From NCBI RefSeq assembly GCF_965222285.1, contig NZ_OZ244942.1:992001-1056000 (forward strand): 64,000 bases of DNA, given 5' to 3'. The stretch comes from Tepidicaulis sp002389665 (GTDB lineage Bacteria > Pseudomonadota > Alphaproteobacteria > Parvibaculales > Parvibaculaceae). The position numbers and the translations under genes were made by a program. The notes beneath the pieces were generated by a model, which saw nothing but the letters and a program-made list of their open reading frames with translations, did not search any database and had not been told where the DNA came from. Positions 41,664 to 50,967 of this stretch are shown here, one piece after another (within the stretch, counting starts at the first letter, position 1; each line of letters begins with the position of its first letter).

Positions 41664-42182
41664 CTAGTAACGCTGCGGGCGCGGAAGCGGGACCGGCCCC
41701 TCGGCGCTCTGCACCCGGCGCCAGATGACGGCGGGGTCGTCCACGCCTTCATTTACCGCAGCGCCGATCAGTTCCAGCCCCTTCAGGCCGTAGTGCTCGG
41801 CCTGGGCGCGGACGAAATAGGCGGTGGTCATGGCGGTGTCGCAGACCTGCGGGTTGCGGTCGCAAAATGCCATCAGATCGCCGATCGCCTGGCCCGTGGC
41901 CTGCGCAAGCTGCAAGGCATGAGCAAGTTTGTCGCCGGTCGCAATGGGCATGTCGCTTGCCGGGTCGATCTGGTTGCTGACGTAAGAGCCCTGCGGGCCG
42001 TTGCTGACCGTTTCATACCCATAGGCGTCCTCGCCGGGCCGGTAAGCGGCGGGCAGGGGCCGGTAGTCTTCGCTTTGGGCAGCGGAGAAGCCGTGCCCGG
42101 CGCGCGTCGGCGCGGAACCCTCGCCCGTGGGCAGAAGGAAGGCCAAGACAGCAATCCAGAATATGGCTCGCAGAATAAACAT
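41664..42182 (-). CDS. DUF5330 domain protein, secreted
   Basis: A 172-residue protein with a signal anchor (FILRAIFWIAVLAFLLPTGEG) and a short periplasmic region. The block QLAQATGQAIGDLMAFCDRN with VCDTA and the start MFILRAIFWIAVLAFLLP are typical of DUF5330 in Hyphomicrobiales; function unknown. ATG at 42182 chosen over the GTG codon before it. Two cysteines in CDRNPQVC may pair. Upstream, a 363-bp non-coding region holds its promoter. Confidence 0.75.
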   Translation of the reverse strand: MFILRAIFWIAVLAFLLPTGEGSAPTRAGHGFSAAQSEDYRPLPAAYRPGEDAYGYETVSNGPQGSYVSNQIDPASDMPIATGDKLAHALQLAQATGQAIGDLMAFCDRNPQVCDTAMTTAYFVRAQAEHYGLKGLELIGAAVNEGVDDPAVIWRRVQSAEGPVPLPRPQRY

Positions 42183-42545
42183 CACTCTCGCTGCTTCTTC
42201 TCGGGTTAACCGATATCTCAGCGTAAAAGCGGGAAACTGAGCCAGTCTTAAGCACTTTGTTAAAATTCAAAGCACCCGGACTTAAGTTGGGAAAACTATG
42301 TTCTTTGGCTAGCAAAGACTCAAGAAAACTCGGCTAAGTCGATGTAGTTTTTCGCAAAAAACGAAAAGTATTTGAAAAGTTTTTGCTTCAAATGCCGTGA
42401 AAATTTTAAAGATCCGGCGCCGCATTGCTTCCTGCAAAGGAAGAAGGTTAGGCGCTGCGGTAATAAAGGTTAAGGCGCAAAAGAAAACCGCGCGTCAACC
42501 AAGGTTAACGCGCGGCGGGATCGGAATACCGGTAAGAAGAAAAGC
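42183..42545. other. 363-bp intergenic region
   Basis: Between the DUF5330 gene and the end of the lipoprotein gene at 42546. It is AT-rich, contains a short stem CTTTG/CAAAG (about 42250-42270) and a T-rich part, and must hold the DUF5330 promoter. The terminator at 42488-42515 ends the upstream gene. No coding sequence seen. Confidence 0.5.
42488..42515 (-). terminator. rho-independent terminator
   Basis: Stem CCGCGCGTCAACC / GGTTAACGCGCGG (12 of 13 pairs, two-base loop), followed on the minus strand by TTTTCTTTT. It ends the lipoprotein gene at 42546. Confidence 0.85.
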
Positions 42546-43616
42546 TTATTCTTCTTTTGCCTTCAGGCGGGCGCTGCGGGGCAGCACTTTCGCCCAGCAG
42601 GCGCGCACATCTTCCAGCCCGTGCTTGCCCGTGCACCAGGCTTCCTCGGAGGGGAAGTGGGCGGCGGCCAGGCACTGATTGAGATTGAGCCGGGCCCAGC
42701 GCAGGCAGCGCGTGGAATTGGAATTCGCGGTAAAGCTGTCGATAAGCTGGGACTGGGCTTCCTGCTCGTCGATGACATGGCGCGCGGCCACGGCCAGCAC
42801 CTGCTCCATCAGCGGCGCAGAGGCAGCATGGGCGGTGGAAATCGGGCTGAATTCCTGTTTGATCGCCTCGATGACGCCGCGCCCTTCTTCCAGCGCTGCC
42901 GTATCGACCGTGCGGTCTTCGGGCAGCGGGGTCAGGCTGCCCCATTTTTTCGACTGGAAATCGCGCGCGGCGGTCAGGAAACGCTGGCTCAGCGTTGCCA
43001 TTTTCGCGTTATCGGCGGCGATATTCTCGATCACGGCGGCGGTGGCGGAGCCCGCCCCGTCGATCCGGCGGGCATAAACGCCGCGCCCGCTCAAATTGCT
43101 CAGCACGTTGTCGCGCCCTTCGGCGGAAACGCGCGCCTTAACGCCGCGGGCAAAGGCCGGATCACGCGCCGCGATAAGCGCCCGGTAGGCAATCCAGCCG
43201 CGGGCGATGCGCTTGGGCTCGGAATAGCGCAATTGCTGGAGTACATGGCGCACCTGGTTGGGCGTGTTGAGTTTCAGCGTGCTCGCATCGTTCAGCACAT
43301 TCTGGAAAACCGCATAATCCTGGGCAAAGCCATTAAGGCTCGTGTCGTTCGGCAGCGGGCCGGACAGCGCGGCGACGCCTTGCGCCGGGCGCGGCTCGGG
43401 CAGGATGAAGACCTCCGCGCCGCTATCGGCGGGTGCGGGCAGGCTGGCCTGCTGGCTTTTCTGTTGTGCCGGGCTTGTGCTGGCCGGCTGGGCGCTTCTG
43501 TCACCGTCGATGACGGCGCAGCCGCCAAGGGCCAGAAGGGCGGCGCCAGTGATGGCAGCGCGAATGGAAAGAAAACCGGAAGAACCGCATCCGGCGGCGA
43601 AACGCGACTTCGTCAT
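42546..43616 (-). CDS. lipoprotein of unknown function, 356 aa
   Basis: The start at 43616 has GAGGGG eight bases upstream; the long upstream frame is not coding. Signal peptide with lipobox LALGGC (Cys about 33). The mature protein is helical and Ala-rich, with a Gln-rich linker (PAQQKSQQASLPAPADSG) after the anchor, then VRHVLQQLRYSEPKRIARGW and a C-terminal part with three cysteines (TRCLRWARLNLNQCLAAAHF, EAWCTGKHGLEDVRACWA). I do not recognise a family. Anchored in the outer or inner membrane; no neighbour suggests a role. Confidence 0.7.
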   Translation of the reverse strand: MTKSRFAAGCGSSGFLSIRAAITGAALLALGGCAVIDGDRSAQPASTSPAQQKSQQASLPAPADSGAEVFILPEPRPAQGVAALSGPLPNDTSLNGFAQDYAVFQNVLNDASTLKLNTPNQVRHVLQQLRYSEPKRIARGWIAYRALIAARDPAFARGVKARVSAEGRDNVLSNLSGRGVYARRIDGAGSATAAVIENIAADNAKMATLSQRFLTAARDFQSKKWGSLTPLPEDRTVDTAALEEGRGVIEAIKQEFSPISTAHAASAPLMEQVLAVAARHVIDEQEAQSQLIDSFTANSNSTRCLRWARLNLNQCLAAAHFPSEEAWCTGKHGLEDVRACWAKVLPRSARLKAKEE

Positions 43617-44059
43617 ACCCGAAACCCCTCGAAAGGCTGTGCCCATGCCCCACGCAACAGCAATGCCAATTGCCCCCGATTCAACATTCATACCATGATT
43701 GTGCGGATGGCGCATATACTAGTGTGAAGCTCCTGCCCGATGCAATTGCCAAAAAAGAACGCCGGCGGCCTGCCTTATTCAATATTGAACGGCGGCACAA
43801 TGTCCGGCCCGAATGACGGGCGGTACACAGCCTGGCAAAATATCGCCCGCGCGGACCGGTTCTTACAAACCTGTTCCGTATAGGGATGTTTACCATGCCT
43901 CTTGAGCGGAGAGCGCTTCTGCGGCGCTTCCACCTTATAGCCGGGCGATCATGTGCATGAGGTTAAAGCGCGCGTCCGATCTTGCAAAGAATGCCCGCAA
44001 GACCCGCCTCATTCATGATATGAGAGAGCGCGGTTTCAACAAGAAAGCGGGCCTCCAGC
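43617..44059. other. 443-bp intergenic region
   Basis: Divergent interval between the lipoprotein gene and the DUF1491 gene. It includes the 12-bp palindrome TTCAATATTGAA at 43778-43789 and a GC-rich stretch nearby. No coding sequence with a credible start or known RNA was seen. Confidence 0.5.
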
Positions 44060-44458
44060 GTGCCTCATAGCGACGAACCCCGGCTGAAAGCGGAAATCTG
44101 GGTGAAAGCCCTGATCCGCCGCGCGGGCGCGGAAAATGTTCCTGCCATGGTGGTGCGGCGGGGTGATGACACCTCGGGCACGGTGCTGGTGAAGGTGAAC
44201 GGGCTTGACGGCACGGCCATGGTCTATGCCCGCGCGCGGGCAGGGGACGGCAGCCCCGTCTGGATACCGGGCAATGGCCCCGCGCCGGTCGCGGAGGCCG
44301 AAGCGGACGCTTATATCGAGCGCCAGCGCAAATTCGATCCGGATCTGTGGGTCGTGGAAATCGAGGATCAGGCGCGGCGCCATTTCCTGCAGGAAAAAGT
44401 GGAGGGCGAGGAGAGCCGCCCTCCGGATCTTTCCGCGTCGTCTCTTTTCAAGATTTAA
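44060..44458 (+). CDS. DUF1491 family protein
   Basis: A 132-residue soluble protein of an alphaproteobacterial family of unknown function. Start is GTG at 44060, without a strong ribosome site. Visible conserved parts: RLKAEIWVKALIRRAGAENV, PAMVVRRGDDTSGTVLVKVN and ERQRKFDPDLWVVEIEDQAR. Mixed alpha/beta, about 130 residues as in the family. It converges on the small gene at 44455 with a four-base overlap. Confidence 0.85.
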   Translation: MPHSDEPRLKAEIWVKALIRRAGAENVPAMVVRRGDDTSGTVLVKVNGLDGTAMVYARARAGDGSPVWIPGNGPAPVAEAEADAYIERQRKFDPDLWVVEIEDQARRHFLQEKVEGEESRPPDLSASSLFKI

Positions 44459-44676
44459 GGACGCATGAACATATAGTCGCCGTCCGGGTCGATATTCTCC
44501 GCGGAGCTGATGAGCTCTGCGGCGATATCCTCGTTCGAGCGCACGGTGCGGAAAAGCTGGATGGCTTTTTCCAGGAAAAGCCGGCCGACCACATCGGCGT
44601 CGTATTTGGCGGCCTCCGCTTCGGCAATGGCAGCTTCAAGATGCGGGGTCACGATGTCACGGGCTGTTCCAGCCAT
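44455..44676 (-). CDS. small conserved hypothetical protein, 73 aa
   Basis: Unrecognised. Start at 44676, AAAGGA six bases upstream. A soluble helical protein (IVTPHLEAAIAEAEAAKYDA, VGRLFLEKAIQLFRTVRSNE) ending GDYMFMRP. The gene is convergent with DUF1491 by a four-base overlap and divergent from prfC. Small helical proteins of this kind are common conserved hypotheticals in Hyphomicrobiales. Confidence 0.55.
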   Translation of the reverse strand: MAGTARDIVTPHLEAAIAEAEAAKYDADVVGRLFLEKAIQLFRTVRSNEDIAAELISSAENIDPDGDYMFMRP

Positions 44677-44936
44677 GGGAAATCCTTTCGTCTGATGGGT
44701 TTGATAGGGTAAATGTTGAATGGTGCCATTCTGCCTGTTTCCGCGCCGCACGTCATGATGTGAATCAAGCGGGACGCTTGGCGGAAACGTAAGGTCCGCG
44801 GGGACTTTCGGGGGGCTTTCGGGAGGCTCTTCAAGGTATGGCATCCGCCGCCTGCTTGGGTTAGGGTGCGCCGCCTTTGGGAGCGGGGCCGGCTCCTCGT
44901 TTCCGGCCCGAAATTGCAGTTCAGGCACTTGAATTC

Positions 44937-46526
44937 ATGTACGAACCGAAAACCGAAGCCGTGCGCCGCCGGCGCACTTTTGCGATCATCTCCCACCCGG
45001 ATGCGGGCAAGACGACCCTGACCGAAAACCTGCTTCTGATGGGCGGGGCCATTCGCATGGCCGGGCAGGTGAAAGCCAAGGGCGAGCGCCGCCGCACCCA
45101 GTCGGACTGGATGAAGATCGAGCAGGAGCGCGGGATTTCGGTTTCTTCCGCCGTCATGACCTTCGAATTCGAGAACACGATCTGTAACCTGCTCGACACG
45201 CCGGGCCACGAAGACTTTTCCGAAGACACCTACCGCACGCTGACCGCCGCCGACAGCGCCATCATGGTGATCGATGCGGCCAAGGGCATCGAAGCGCAGA
45301 CGCTAAAACTTTTCGAAGTTTGCCGCTTGCGCGATGTGCCGATCATCACCTTCATCAACAAGGTGGACCGGGAAGGCCAAAGCCCCTTCGAGCTGATGGA
45401 CGAAATCGCCGAACGCCTGGCGCTCGATACCGTGCCGATGATGTGGCCGGCGGGCATGGGCGGGCTCTTCAAAGGCCTTATCGATCTGAAAGAAAACACC
45501 TTCCTGCCCCACACGAAGGGTGAAGAGGGCACGGGCGAGGCGGTGGACTTTTCCTCCGATGCTATGGCGCAGTATATTCCGGAAAAGGAACTGGAAACCC
45601 TGCGCGAGGAAGCCGAGCTGGCGCAGGTCGCAAGCCCCGACTTCGACCTCGATCTTTACCGCGCGGGCGCCATGACGCCGGTCTTCTTCGGCTCGGCCTT
45701 GCGCAAGGTGGGCGTGCGCCAGCTTCTGCGCGGGGTCACAAGCCTTGCCCCCTCGCCGCGCCCGCAAAAAACGACGGTGCGTACCGTCGAGCCTGATGAA
45801 GGCAAGGTCTCCGGCTTCGTCTTCAAGGTGCAGGCGAATATGGACGCCAATCACCGCGACCGGATCGCTTTCATGCGGCTCTGCTCGGGCCGTTTCAAGC
45901 GCGGCATGAAGCTGAAAATCTCATCGAGCGGCAAGGTCATTTCCGTCCACAATCCCATTCTCTTTTTTGCGCAGGACCGCGAGCTGGTGGAAGAAGCCTG
46001 GCCGGGCGATATTATCGGTATCCCGAACCACGGCACGATCCGCGTCGGCGATACGCTGACGGAAGGCGAAGACCTGGTCTTTACCGGCATTCCGAATTTC
46101 GCGCCGGAAATTCTGCAGCGCGTGCGCCTCGATGATCCGATGAAGATGAAGCATTTGCGCCGGGCGCTCGAAAGCCTTGCCGAAGAAGGTGTGACGCAGG
46201 TCTTCAAACCGAAGATCGGTGCCAATTGGGTGATCGGCGTCGTCGGCCAGCTGCAGCTTGAAGTGCTGCGCGAGCGTATCGATGCCGAATACGGCATCAA
46301 AGTGGGGCTGGAGCCGGCGCCCTTCGAAACCGCGCGCTGGGTCTCGGCGGAAGATCCTTTGGAGCTCAAGCGTTTCGTCGATGCCAATCAGGGTAATATT
46401 GCCGAGGACAGGGACGCCGCCCCCGTCTTCATGGCGAAAAGCGCCTGGGAGGTCGGCTATATAACGGATAAATGGCCGAATATTTCCTTCTCGGCGACAC
46501 GCGAACGTCAAGCCGTCGAGGCATAA
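44937..46526 (+). CDS. prfC: peptide chain release factor 3
   Basis: A 529-residue translational GTPase that removes RF1/RF2 from the ribosome. G1 is ISHPDAGKTTLTE, G3 LLDTPGHEDFSEDTYRTL, G4 FINKVDREG. The middle is the RF3-specific QTLKLFEVCRLRDVPIITF and the C-terminal domains II and III follow (VSGFVFKVQANMDANHRDRI, EAWPGDIIGIPNHGTIRVGD). The start at 44937 (MYEPKTEAVRR) has no strong site; 20 upstream residues could in principle be included but show no conserved start. MscS follows 32 bp later. Confidence 0.96.
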   Translation: MYEPKTEAVRRRRTFAIISHPDAGKTTLTENLLLMGGAIRMAGQVKAKGERRRTQSDWMKIEQERGISVSSAVMTFEFENTICNLLDTPGHEDFSEDTYRTLTAADSAIMVIDAAKGIEAQTLKLFEVCRLRDVPIITFINKVDREGQSPFELMDEIAERLALDTVPMMWPAGMGGLFKGLIDLKENTFLPHTKGEEGTGEAVDFSSDAMAQYIPEKELETLREEAELAQVASPDFDLDLYRAGAMTPVFFGSALRKVGVRQLLRGVTSLAPSPRPQKTTVRTVEPDEGKVSGFVFKVQANMDANHRDRIAFMRLCSGRFKRGMKLKISSSGKVISVHNPILFFAQDRELVEEAWPGDIIGIPNHGTIRVGDTLTEGEDLVFTGIPNFAPEILQRVRLDDPMKMKHLRRALESLAEEGVTQVFKPKIGANWVIGVVGQLQLEVLRERIDAEYGIKVGLEPAPFETARWVSAEDPLELKRFVDANQGNIAEDRDAAPVFMAKSAWEVGYITDKWPNISFSATRERQAVEA

Positions 46527-46558
46527 GAAGAAGGCCTGGCTGAAACAAGAGGATGCCG

Positions 46559-47740
46559 ATGGAAAACGTGCCGGCTCAATTCGCTGAATTGTGGAGCATC
46601 ACCTTGGAGGTCTGGAATAGCGGCTTTGGGGGCTATTCGGTGGGCGATGCGCTGATCGCGCTCGGCATCTTTCTCTTCTTCTATCTGCTGCGGGGGCTTT
46701 TTTCCCGCTTCATCTTTTCCGTGGTCGACCGCTGGGTAAAGAACACGCCCAATCATTGGGACGACAAACTCCATGCGGCGCTTGCCGAACCTTTGCGCTT
46801 TGTCTTCGTCATTATCGGCGTTTTCTTTGCGCTCGATTATCTCGATCTCGGCGGCACGGCGGCGGTGGTTGCCAGCAATGTGCTGCGCTCGCTCATCGCC
46901 ATTGCGATTTTCTGGGGCATTCATAATGCGCTGACCCCGATCTCCGATCTTCTGCGCGAGCTTGAACGCGTGCTCACCGAGGAAATGCTGGACTGGCTGG
47001 TGACGGGCGCGAAATGGGGCGTCATCGCCATCGGGGCTGCGACCGTTCTGCAAATCTGGGGGGTGCAGGTCGCCCCCATCATTGCCGGGCTCGGGCTTTT
47101 CGGTGTGGCCGTCGCGCTCGGCGCGCAGGATCTTTTCAAAAACCTGATCGGCGGGCTTTCCATTCTCGTCGAAAAACGCTTCCGCAAGGGCGACTGGATC
47201 CTGGTCGACACGGTGGTGGAAGGCACGGTGGAGCATATCGGTTTCCGCTCCACCATGGTGCGCCGTTTCGATAAGGCTCCGGTCTTCGTGCCCAACCAGA
47301 AACTTTCCGATGCGGCGGTGACGAATTTCTCCGACATGACCTACCGGCGCATCTTCTGGAAGATCGGCGTGGAATACCGCACGAGCCTCGATCAGCTCAA
47401 AGAAATCCGCGACAAGATCGAAGCCTATTTGCGCGAGCATGAGGCCTTTGTCGGCCCCGCCGAAGCCCCGCTCTTCGTGCGCATCGATGCTTTCGGCGCC
47501 TCCTCCATCGATATTCTGCTTTATACCTTCACCCACACCACCGTCTGGGGAGAATGGCTGGAGCTGAAAGAAGAGCTGGCCTTTAAAGTGAAGGAGATCG
47601 TGGAAGGGGCGGGCACCGGTTTCGCCTTCCCGAGCCAGTCGCTTTATGTGGAAAAATGGCCGGAGGGCAGGCCCGAACCTTTCGTTCCCCCGAGCGATGC
47701 CAAGGGGGAAGGGCAAAGCGAGGCGCCCCGCGCCAATTAG
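46559..47740 (+). CDS. MscS-family mechanosensitive ion channel
   Basis: A 393-residue inner-membrane protein. The start at 46559 lies six bases after AGAGG. Four or five hydrophobic segments in the first 190 residues include IAIGAATVLQIWGVQVAPII and the pore-lining helix GLGLFGVAVALGAQDLFKNL. The cytoplasmic beta domain (RKGDWILVDTVVEGTVEHIG, STMVRRFDKAPVFVPNQKLS) and alpha/beta tail are MscS-type. It releases solutes on hypo-osmotic shock. Probably cotranscribed with prfC. It converges on DUF2336 with 13 bp between. Confidence 0.93.
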   Translation: MENVPAQFAELWSITLEVWNSGFGGYSVGDALIALGIFLFFYLLRGLFSRFIFSVVDRWVKNTPNHWDDKLHAALAEPLRFVFVIIGVFFALDYLDLGGTAAVVASNVLRSLIAIAIFWGIHNALTPISDLLRELERVLTEEMLDWLVTGAKWGVIAIGAATVLQIWGVQVAPIIAGLGLFGVAVALGAQDLFKNLIGGLSILVEKRFRKGDWILVDTVVEGTVEHIGFRSTMVRRFDKAPVFVPNQKLSDAAVTNFSDMTYRRIFWKIGVEYRTSLDQLKEIRDKIEAYLREHEAFVGPAEAPLFVRIDAFGASSIDILLYTFTHTTVWGEWLELKEELAFKVKEIVEGAGTGFAFPSQSLYVEKWPEGRPEPFVPPSDAKGEGQSEAPRAN

Positions 47741-47753
47741 GTGGGCGGCAAGG

Positions 47754-48848
47754 TTACGCCGCCTCGCTCTTTTCCTGGGAGCGCACGCGCCAGAAGCGCA
47801 TGGTGCGCTGAGCCACATCCACCGGTACTTCGTCGTAAAGCGCGAGCAGCTTATACGTGTCCTCGATGGAGCGCTGAGAGCCGGTTTCCCGAAGCAGAAT
47901 AAAAGTCGAAAAGGTCGAGCGGTCGAAACGCGAGGCCTTGCAGGCAATCGCAAGCCCTTCGCCCGTCTTGTCGAAGAAAACGCGTTTGGCTGTCTTCTCG
48001 TCGATATTGGCAAGATGCGCGAGGCCGCAGACAAGCTCCGGCCATTGCTTTTCCCGGCACAGTTTGACAAGCAGCGCTTCGTTGAGCTCGCGCTCGGCGA
48101 TCATCTTTTCGATATAAAGATGGGCGCGGGATTTTTCCGGCGGGGCGGAGCCCATTTCCAGAAGAATGCGTTCCTCGGATTCGCGCAGCAGCCGGTTGAC
48201 CATATCCGGGTCGAGATTGGTCGCCTTGGAGAGGATCGTCTCGCGCAAGGTCGAAGAGACGAACCAGAACATGTCATGCATCAGCTCGGGCGAGAGATCG
48301 TCCCGGTCCACCAGAGGCTCGTGCAGGTCCTTGTTCGCCTCGGCGCGCTTGACGACACGCTTCATCGTCTCTTCATCGATCTGCGCGCCCTTATTCGTGA
48401 CGAGCTTTTCAAGCACGGTATCGTCGCCATGTTCGACAAGCGCGCCGGAAACGGCGATGGTGACATCGTCGCGCGCCGCGATGAGTTCCTGATGCGCGCC
48501 GCCTTTTTGCTGGATGATGGCGATGAGGTCTTCTTCTTTAAGGCCCCGGCTTTTTTCAAGGATGGGCCGGGCGACTTCCACTTCATCGCTGGCAAGCTGG
48601 CGCAGCACTTCGCGCGGCGTGTCCACGACTTCCGCCAGCCGGTAGGCAAGCTCGGAGCGCACACGCGCTTCCATCTCGCTGGCGACATGGGTCATGATGT
48701 CGGCAAGGTGCCCGCGTTCGCTTTCGCTGAAGCCTTGCGGATTCTCGACGAAGATATCGGTAACTTCGCGCAGCAGCGTACGCCGCCGCTCGCTTGACGG
48801 TTCTTTTGCAAGTTCGATCAGTTGATTGAGACGCGCAAACTCGGCCAT
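47754..48848 (-). CDS. DUF2336 domain protein
   Basis: A 364-residue helical protein of the alphaproteobacterial DUF2336 family, with HEAT-like repeats: RLNQLIELAKEPSSERRRTL, YRLAEVVDTPREVLRQLASD, ARPILEKSRGLKEEDLIAII, VDRDDLSPELMHDMFW. No enzyme motif. It is the second member of the family in the window (29384), different in most positions. The leader contains several GTTAAA/TTAAT elements of the CtrA half-site type (around 48915, 48938, 48993), suggestive but not proof of cell cycle control. Function unknown. Confidence 0.88.
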   Translation of the reverse strand: MAEFARLNQLIELAKEPSSERRRTLLREVTDIFVENPQGFSESERGHLADIMTHVASEMEARVRSELAYRLAEVVDTPREVLRQLASDEVEVARPILEKSRGLKEEDLIAIIQQKGGAHQELIAARDDVTIAVSGALVEHGDDTVLEKLVTNKGAQIDEETMKRVVKRAEANKDLHEPLVDRDDLSPELMHDMFWFVSSTLRETILSKATNLDPDMVNRLLRESEERILLEMGSAPPEKSRAHLYIEKMIAERELNEALLVKLCREKQWPELVCGLAHLANIDEKTAKRVFFDKTGEGLAIACKASRFDRSTFSTFILLRETGSQRSIEDTYKLLALYDEVPVDVAQRTMRFWRVRSQEKSEAA

Positions 48849-49131
48849 GGTCGCAAAACCCTAACGATCCCCATCCTGAACCTTCGGTGAATGGCCTAAT
48901 ATCGTGCACACTTGTTAAAAGAACGTGCCGGAATTCCGTTAAATTTCGAGCATTCCGCCGCGAATCATCGTGAAAATTTTTCCGGGCCGGGAGTTAATTT
49001 TTTCATTTTGAAACGCGTGCAAAGGGTACCCGTTAATTCTTCATTCATGACAAATTGTAATGATGAGGCATAGGGAGGCTGTCGTGCTCACACCTTCAAT
49101 AGGGGGGCGGTTCTCAATCGGGAGCGATGAG

Positions 49132-49305
49132 ATGGCCAAGATCATAGAGTTCAAACCCCGCGAGGCGGGTGCCCGGTATTACGACGAGCCGGCGAAGATT
49201 CTCGAATTTCCGAAAGCAGGCGGCGGCGCCTCGAAGGCGGCGCATAGCAGCGAGATTTCGCTGGCTGCCATCATGGACGCTTCCTGGCCCGCGCAGGACG
49301 GCTAA
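49132..49305 (+). CDS. small conserved hypothetical protein, 57 aa
   Basis: Unrecognised. Start at 49132, eight bases after GGGAG. Short soluble protein with paired strands MAKIIEFKPREAG and PAKILEFPKAGG, the duplicated K-I-x-E-F-x-K pattern being visible, followed by a Ser/Ala-rich tail and DASWPAQDG. Ribosome site and codon pattern support it as real; no function. Confidence 0.5.
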   Translation: MAKIIEFKPREAGARYYDEPAKILEFPKAGGGASKAAHSSEISLAAIMDASWPAQDG

Positions 49306-49632
49306 GAAGGCGGCTTGGCCCGCGTGAACAAGCGTGTGGCTTCGCGGCAGCGAGTGTCGATAACCGCGTAGCCATTGGGGAAGACGAAAGCAGGGGCGTG
49401 GTCCTTGGGGGTCCTCCATCCATTCTTTCTTTCCGGCCCGCTTCACATGTATGTCAGCGCCCGCGCGCTTTTATGGCAGGGCAGGGCGCCAATACGTCGA
49501 TATTTTCCTAAGAGAGAGGTTGCATCCTTTCTCCCGGCATGGTTCCTCTGAGCCGGCCGGGCGCTATTCCTATGGCGTCCTGGCATTGCGAGAGTCGGCG
49601 CTGCGAGAGCCAGCGCTCTGAGAGGAAGTGAC
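49306..49632. other. 327-bp intergenic region
   Basis: Between the 57-residue gene and dadA-like. It contains the 15-bp tandem repeat at 49587-49616 just before the dadA-like start. No credible gene seen; a minus-strand frame (49114-49446) overlaps the small gene and has no sensible start. Confidence 0.5.
49587..49616 (+). repeat. 15-bp tandem repeat before dadA-like gene
   Basis: Two copies of TGCGAGAGYYRGCGC-type units (13 of 15 identical), 17 bp upstream of the GTG start. The repeat lies in the 5' leader and may be an expansion or regulatory element. Confidence 0.55.
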
Positions 49633-50913
49633 GTGCAACTTGTCGTTTTGGGCGCAGGGCTGATGGGCGTGACCAGCGCCTACCGCCTTGCCGAAGAAGG
49701 CCATGACGTAACCGTCATCGACCGGCGCGAGGGGCCGGGACTGGAGACGAGCTTTGCCAATGGCGGTCAGCTCGGCTTCCGGGAAGTCTCGCCCTGGGCC
49801 GCGCCCGATGTGCCCTGGACCGCGCTCAAAATGCTTGGCGACCCCACAGCCCCTTTCCGCTGGAAACCGAAAGCCGAGCTGGAGCAATGGCGCTGGCTTC
49901 TGGCTTTTCTCTTGCGCTGCAATTCACCGGCCCGCGCCGAGCGCGAGCGGCACAATCTTTCCCTCGGGCTTTTCAGTCAGAAAGAACTCGAAGGCCTGCT
50001 TACCCGCCTTGCCGGTGAAGGGGAAAGCCTTTCTTTCGATCACGAGCGCAAAGGCATTTTGCGGCTCTTACCGGATACCAAAGCCGTCAAACATGCCAAA
50101 GCGGAAATGGCGCGCCTGGCCGATATGGAGCCGGGGCTTGAAGTGCTGGAGGCGGGGGCTTGCGTTGCGCTGGAACCGGCGCTTGCCTCCATCCATCAGC
50201 GCGGCGAACTTGCGGGCGGGCTTTATGCGCCGGGCGACCAGTCGGGAGACGCGCATCTTTTCACGCGCGCGCTGGCAAAGCGCGCCGAGGCCAAAGGCGT
50301 GCGCTTTCTCTATGGCCGGGAAATCACCTCGTTCGAGGAAAGCGCCGGGCGGCTGAAAGCCGTGCGCTGCGGCGCGGAGAAGATAGAGGCGGAGGCTTTC
50401 GTCTTTTCGCTCGGCGTCGGCGGGCTCAAACTTGCGCGCAAGCTCGGCTTCCGTTTGCCCTTCTATCCCGTCAAAGGCTATTCGGTAAGTGTTGCGATGG
50501 AAGAAGGCGCGCCGGAAGTAAGCCTGACCGATGAAGGAAGGCGCATCGTCGTTTCCAATCTCGGCGGGCGGCTGCGCGCTGCCGGTAAGGCGGAGATTGC
50601 CGGGCACGACACGGCTCTCGACCGCACCCGTGCCCGCGCCGTGCTGCAGGGGCTGCAAGAACTCATCCCTGCCGTGGGCGAGGCGGCGGAGGCGGAATTC
50701 TGGACGGGCCTGCGCCCCATGACCGCCGATGGCAGCCCGATCATCGACAAGGCGCCGGGCTATGAGAACCTTTATCTGAATACCGGCCATGGCACGCTCG
50801 GCTGGACGCTTGCCATGGGCTCGGCCTCGCTTCTGGCCGATCTGATCGGCGGCAAGACGACCGAGATCGACCCCACGCCTTTTGCGCTGAAACGGCCCTC
50901 CCTTTTTCCTTAA
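49633..50913 (+). CDS. dadA: D-amino-acid dehydrogenase-like FAD oxidoreductase
   Basis: A 426-residue flavoprotein of the DAO superfamily. Start is GTG at 49633, with AGGAAG upstream. FAD motif VVLGAGLMGVTSAYRLAEEG, then TSFANGGQLGFREVSPWAAP typical of DadA, SLGVGGLKLARKLGFRLPFY and the C-terminal LYLNTGHGTLGWTLAMGSAS. DadA oxidises D-amino acids to 2-oxoacids, passing electrons to quinones. The dadX racemase is not next to it. Similarity to DadA is strong, but family members acting on other amines exist. Confidence 0.9.
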   Translation: MQLVVLGAGLMGVTSAYRLAEEGHDVTVIDRREGPGLETSFANGGQLGFREVSPWAAPDVPWTALKMLGDPTAPFRWKPKAELEQWRWLLAFLLRCNSPARAERERHNLSLGLFSQKELEGLLTRLAGEGESLSFDHERKGILRLLPDTKAVKHAKAEMARLADMEPGLEVLEAGACVALEPALASIHQRGELAGGLYAPGDQSGDAHLFTRALAKRAEAKGVRFLYGREITSFEESAGRLKAVRCGAEKIEAEAFVFSLGVGGLKLARKLGFRLPFYPVKGYSVSVAMEEGAPEVSLTDEGRRIVVSNLGGRLRAAGKAEIAGHDTALDRTRARAVLQGLQELIPAVGEAAEAEFWTGLRPMTADGSPIIDKAPGYENLYLNTGHGTLGWTLAMGSASLLADLIGGKTTEIDPTPFALKRPSLFP

Positions 50914-50967
50914 GAGGCCCCTAACCATTCCCGCCTAAACTTGGCGGCTCACGGATGGAGGCAGGCC

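Noticed and set aside
43681..43896. 71-codon minus-strand frame in the 443-bp gap
   Set aside because: Arg/Ser-rich with no homologous pattern and no ribosome site.
49114..49446. 110-codon minus-strand frame before dadA
   Set aside because: It overlaps the better supported 57-residue gene and has no ribosome binding site or recognisable pattern.
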